Positions 4,426 to 6,714 of a stretch of DNA of 6,714 nt are shown here, one piece after another. The position numbers were made by a program, and so were the translations under genes. Each line of letters starts with the position of its first letter. Within the stretch, counting starts at the first letter, position 1. Source of the DNA: an uncultured Erysipelotrichaceae bacterium (GTDB taxonomy: Bacteria; Bacillota_I; Bacilli_A; Erysipelotrichales; Erysipelotrichaceae); contig CADBND010000075.1 of NCBI GenBank assembly GCA_902795875.1, positions 1-6,714 on the forward strand, given 5' to 3'. Under the pieces are notes generated by a model that was given only the letters and a program-made list of their open reading frames with translations, was not told the origin of the DNA and made no database searches.

Positions 4426-4959
4426 ATGAAAAAGAATCTTGCGAATATCATCACTTTGAGCAGGCTGGTCGGCACGTTTGCGCTGCTGTTTACGAATGTG
4501 CTGTCAGCCCGGTTTTTTCTTATCTATATATGGTGCGGGGTCTCTGATGTGCTGGACGGGTATGTTGCCCGTACATTGAAGACGACTTCGACGCTGGGTT
4601 CGAAACTCGATTCGATATCCGATCTTTCCTTCTATACGGTGATGATGATCATGATATTCAGACATCTGCGGAAATACCTGCCTCATTATGTATGGATATT
4701 GATTTATCTGGCTGTGGGGGTACGGGCATTGTGCTATGTCGCGGTCGGATTGCATAAGGGTTGCTTTGAAAGTCGTCATACTGTCTTCAACAAGATCACG
4801 AGTTTCATGATGTTTTTCCTTCCCTTTGTCGTGGAATCAAGATTCCTGACTCCGTATTCGCTGATGATCCTGCTGGTGGCTTTTGTGTCGAATTTCGAGG
4901 AGATCATTTATATCGCGCAGAACTGGGACGACAAGGATCAGACTCTGAAAGGCGCCTAG
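4426..4959 (+). CDS. CDP-alcohol phosphatidyltransferase (PgsA/PssA-like)
   Basis: This gene encodes 177 residues. It is an integral membrane enzyme that should transfer a phosphatidyl group from CDP-diacylglycerol to an alcohol (glycerol phosphate, serine or similar) in phospholipid synthesis. The complete catalytic motif D-x2-DG-x2-AR-x8-G-x3-D-x3-D is present: Asp41, Asp44-Gly45, Ala48-Arg49, Gly58, Asp62, Asp66. All four Asp residues are kept, so activity is likely. The N-terminus KNLANIITLSRLVGTFALLF is typical of the family, with about six hydrophobic segments in all (about 14-24, 29-40, 66-78, 85-105, 122-135, 142-155). The exact acceptor alcohol cannot be told. ATG 4426 has no Shine-Dalgarno; ATG 4421 is out of frame and stops after two codons. 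It is a single-gene unit with its own promoter and terminator. Confidence 0.88.
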   Translation: MKKNLANIITLSRLVGTFALLFTNVLSARFFLIYIWCGVSDVLDGYVARTLKTTSTLGSKLDSISDLSFYTVMMIMIFRHLRKYLPHYVWILIYLAVGVRALCYVAVGLHKGCFESRHTVFNKITSFMMFFLPFVVESRFLTPYSLMILLVAFVSNFEEIIYIAQNWDDKDQTLKGA

Positions 4960-4986
4960 GAAGGATCTATCTGAAATAATGATGAG

Positions 4987-5010
4987 GCGGATCAAGGTCC
5001 GCTTTTTCTT
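4987..5010 (+). terminator. Intrinsic terminator of the phosphatidyltransferase gene
   Basis: GCGGA (4987-4991) pairs with TCCGC (4998-5002). A T-G pair can lengthen the stem to six, and flanking A-T and G-T pairs may lengthen its base. TTTTTCTT follows. It lies 27 bases after the stop at 4959. Confidence 0.8.
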
Positions 5011-5058
5011 TGGAAGTGGGATAGAATATCTGTTTTTGTAACAGTAGGGACCAAGATC

Positions 5059-5073
5059 GTTTACCGGGTAAAC
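5059..5073. promoter_or_regulatory. 15-bp palindrome, candidate operator
   Basis: GTTTACC-G-GGTAAAC is a perfect 7+7 bp inverted repeat around one base. It lies just upstream of the extended -10 at 5092-5100, roughly over the -35 and upstream positions of that promoter. That placement fits an activator or repressor site; no regulator is identified. Confidence 0.45.
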
Positions 5074-5091
5074 AAAAAGTACCGTTTTGGA

Positions 5092-5100
5092 TGATATACT
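5092..5100 (+). promoter_or_regulatory. Extended -10 promoter of the repeat-protein gene
   Basis: TGATATACT is a TGn extension plus TATACT (5/6). Transcription from about 5107 would give a leader of some 50 bases before ATG 5158. There is no clear -35; position 5072-5077 is A-rich. Confidence 0.5.
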
Positions 5101-5145
5101 GAAGGTGAATCTGACAGGTCATAATTTTTATCGTGCACAATCTAT

Positions 5146-5150
5146 GGGAG
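5146..5150 (+). promoter_or_regulatory. Ribosome binding site of the repeat-protein gene
   Basis: GGGAG lies seven bases before ATG 5158 and supports that start. Confidence 0.6.
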
Positions 5151-5157
5151 AATCATT

Positions 5158-6714
5158 ATGAAGAAGTTTCTGATCCGATCCTTAGCGATATTTTTGTTGT
5201 ATACGGTCTTTTCCTGTTGCGCATTTGAGGAACATTTTCATGTGATCTTAGCGGCGGATTATGTCTGTCCGGACTGCGGCAGCAGCAATACGCTGGAAGA
5301 TCCGGTCCTGGCTCCGACATGTACAAGCGAAGGACAAAGCTATGTCTTCTGTATGGATTGCGATTACAGCTGGAATGTGACGGTCCCTGCTCTGGGACAT
5401 AATTATGCAACCATTGGAAGAAATGATGCCACCTGTACTTCTGCTGGAAGTGTGGAGTACGCCTGTTCACGTTGCGGGAATACCCGAACAGACAGGATCG
5501 ATCCATTAGGTCATGATTATTCTGTCTTTGTCTCAGGCGAAGATGCTACCTGTACGAAGGCAGGGGAATATGTCTATAAGTGTTCGCGCTGTTCCGATCG
5601 ATCGTACGTCAGCATTGCCGCTCTGGGACATGATTATAAGGGAAAGGTAACTAAGAAGCCGACCTGTACGGAAGATGGCGTGCGCACATTTACCTGTTCG
5701 CGATGTGGAAATTCCTATACCCGCAAGATCGATATGCTGGGTCACGATGTGGAATACGAAGAGGTGGAGCCTACCTGTACAAAAGACGGATATAAAAAAG
5801 GCATATGCAAGAGATGTCACGAAGAGAGCAGCGAGATATATCCGGCTTTGGGTCATGATCTGGAAAACTTCGTTGTGACCAAACAGCCGACCTGTACGGA
5901 AGATGGTGAAAGAAAAGCTGTCTGTAAGCGCTGTGGCGAAGAGTTCGCGGAGATCATCCGGCATCCCGGTCACAAATATGAGAAGGAATGGACTATCGAT
6001 AAGGAAGCGACTTATTTTGAAGAAGGCCTGGAACATAAGGACTGTCTGATATGCGGGGAACGCCTCGAGAGGCCGATCGCCAAGATGGACAAGACGCCGC
6101 TTGTTGCCGGAGGTTCCGGTGTAGTTCTGGCGGCAGCAGGCGTGGCGTGGTGGTTTTTAAGGAGAAAGAGAAAACTGGCGGATAAGGCGATCGAGGAAGG
6201 ACTGGAGCGGATGAAGCCGGAGTTCGAGGATAAGACGATCGTCTTTAGTGGCGATGATGAGCAGTTTTTGAAGAAGCTCAAAAGCAAATCTTTCCTTGCC
6301 GTGTCGGATTGTGAGAAGGAAGAACTTGTCGAGTGTGTGAAGGAGAATGAGCCCGATCTGGTCATCGTCGAAGTGGATGATGAGGATGGATATGCGGAGC
6401 TTGAGAAACTTAGGGAAGAGGAGCTTGGTGATCAGAGCTTCGCTTATCTGTGTGATAAGAAGTTTATCAAGAAGAATAAGAAGAAACTCGATGAAATGGT
6501 CAAAGAGAAAAAGCTTGTCGCATATACTGACAAGGATGAGAAACCGGATGTCAAACTGGTGAGACTGGTCTTGCCGGTAATGAAGCCGGATATGAAGTCT
6601 GATGAACAGCTGGGCAATATCGGTATGATCGCTGATGCCTTGGGTATTCCGGGCATTTCGACCCTGATCGATGTCTATGTTTCCGGCAGGGATATCAAGG
6701 CAACACTGGAGTCA
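5158..6714 (+). CDS. Transmembrane Cys/His-repeat protein with receiver-like cytoplasmic domain (partial, 3' end outside window)
   Basis: The frame is open from ATG 5158 to the window edge, 519 codons with no stop. Parts in order: a signal or anchor segment (MKKFLIRSLAIFLLYTVFSC, about 1-33, with a poor lipobox VFSC at 17-20 and an alternative cut after LAA, 31-33); CPDCG at 37-41; six regular repeats at 53-272, each C-x9-C-x2-C-x12-H and ending LGHDY or similar; a seventh unit at 283-307 that has lost its first Cys and its His; one transmembrane helix at 315-334 followed by RRKRK (335-339); then a cytoplasmic part. The basic stretch after the helix puts the repeats outside and the C-terminus inside. 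Residues 359-475 alternate strand and helix like a response-regulator receiver, with Glu405 where Asp would be phosphorylated. Residues 482-519 (LGNIGMIADALGIPGIS...) begin another, unrecognised domain. A sensor or surface-signalling role is inference. The gene has its own promoter and a palindrome upstream. Confidence 0.8.
   Translation, partial: MKKFLIRSLAIFLLYTVFSCCAFEEHFHVILAADYVCPDCGSSNTLEDPVLAPTCTSEGQSYVFCMDCDYSWNVTVPALGHNYATIGRNDATCTSAGSVEYACSRCGNTRTDRIDPLGHDYSVFVSGEDATCTKAGEYVYKCSRCSDRSYVSIAALGHDYKGKVTKKPTCTEDGVRTFTCSRCGNSYTRKIDMLGHDVEYEEVEPTCTKDGYKKGICKRCHEESSEIYPALGHDLENFVVTKQPTCTEDGERKAVCKRCGEEFAEIIRHPGHKYEKEWTIDKEATYFEEGLEHKDCLICGERLERPIAKMDKTPLVAGGSGVVLAAAGVAWWFLRRKRKLADKAIEEGLERMKPEFEDKTIVFSGDDEQFLKKLKSKSFLAVSDCEKEELVECVKENEPDLVIVEVDDEDGYAELEKLREEELGDQSFAYLCDKKFIKKNKKKLDEMVKEKKLVAYTDKDEKPDVKLVRLVLPVMKPDMKSDEQLGNIGMIADALGIPGISTLIDVYVSGRDIKATLES
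5314..5973 (+). repeat. Six tandem 37-39 residue Cys/His repeats within the surface protein
   Basis: The first Cys of each unit is at residue 55, 93, 132, 170, 207 and 246, giving periods of 38, 39, 38, 37 and 39. All six keep C-x9-C-x2-C-x12-H exactly, the His belonging to an L-G-H or P-G-H turn. Three Cys and one His per unit could form a zinc site, or the Cys could be redox-active; both are inference. At DNA level the units have diverged, except that a 21-base stretch starting at 5658 (GCCGACCTGTACGGAAGATG plus one G) recurs exactly at 5886, two units apart. Confidence 0.85.
6100..6159 (+). other. Predicted transmembrane helix of the repeat protein
   Basis: Residues 315-334 are uniformly hydrophobic or small (LVAGGSGVVLAAAGVAWWFL), flanked by MDKTP on one side and RRKRK on the other. 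The positive-inside rule places the Cys/His repeats outside the cell. Confidence 0.8.

Noticed and set aside
5533..6036. 167-codon minus-strand frame with a recurring FRTGRL pattern
   Set aside because: The recurring pattern is simply the reverse complement of the Cys/His repeat units; no ribosome site or coding signature.
6085..6174. Sortase (LPxTG-type) cell-wall anchor at the hydrophobic stretch plus RRKRK
   Set aside because: There is no LPxTG-like motif before the helix, and the protein continues at least 180 residues after the basic cluster, so it is an internal transmembrane helix.

Overview
The window looks like chromosomal DNA from a low- to mid-GC Bacillota (Firmicutes). The grounds are AAGGAGG-type ribosome binding sites, short gene spacing, TGn-TATAAT extended -10 promoters, a Gram-positive-style lipoprotein, and CxxC/LGH-repeat surface proteins of a kind common in gut Clostridia and Erysipelotrichia. 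An Erysipelotrichaceae-like host is my best guess, but no marker gene fixes it. There is no tRNA, rRNA, CRISPR array, insertion sequence or phage gene.

Layout. (1) 1-206, minus strand: the first 68 codons of an alpha/beta hydrolase of the monoacylglycerol lipase type, cut by the window edge. (2) 207-435: a divergent intergenic region holding an 8+8 bp palindrome, a TTGACA box and a TATAAT box. (3) 436-1680, plus: a DUF2130 protein (zinc-knuckle start, coiled coil, PD-(D/E)xK-like nuclease fold) split by an in-frame TAG at codon 148. It is followed 33 bases later by an intact DUF1232 (YkvA-like) gene, 1714-2124. (4) 2146-2181: a strong bidirectional terminator shared with the convergent gene 2185-3201 (minus), a two-helix membrane protein of unknown function. 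(5) 3278-4373, plus: a two-gene operon with a lipoprotein carrying a cyclophilin-like domain and an L-2-amino-thiazoline-4-carboxylic acid hydrolase-family protein, ending in a hairpin. (6) 4426-4959, plus: a CDP-alcohol phosphatidyltransferase with a complete catalytic motif and its own terminator. (7) 5158 to the end, plus: 519 codons of an open-ended membrane protein with six very regular Cys/His repeats outside the cell, one transmembrane helix, and a cytoplasmic domain resembling a response-regulator receiver with Glu in place of the phospho-acceptor Asp.

The genes do not form one obvious pathway; most sit in separate transcription units with their own promoter and terminator. The most interesting items are the repeat/pseudo-receiver transmembrane protein, the amber-interrupted DUF2130 gene, and two genes (3278 and 4426) whose extended -10 boxes lie so close to the ATG that the transcripts should be almost or fully leaderless. 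Everything here was read by eye; family names rest on remembered motif patterns, not on a search.
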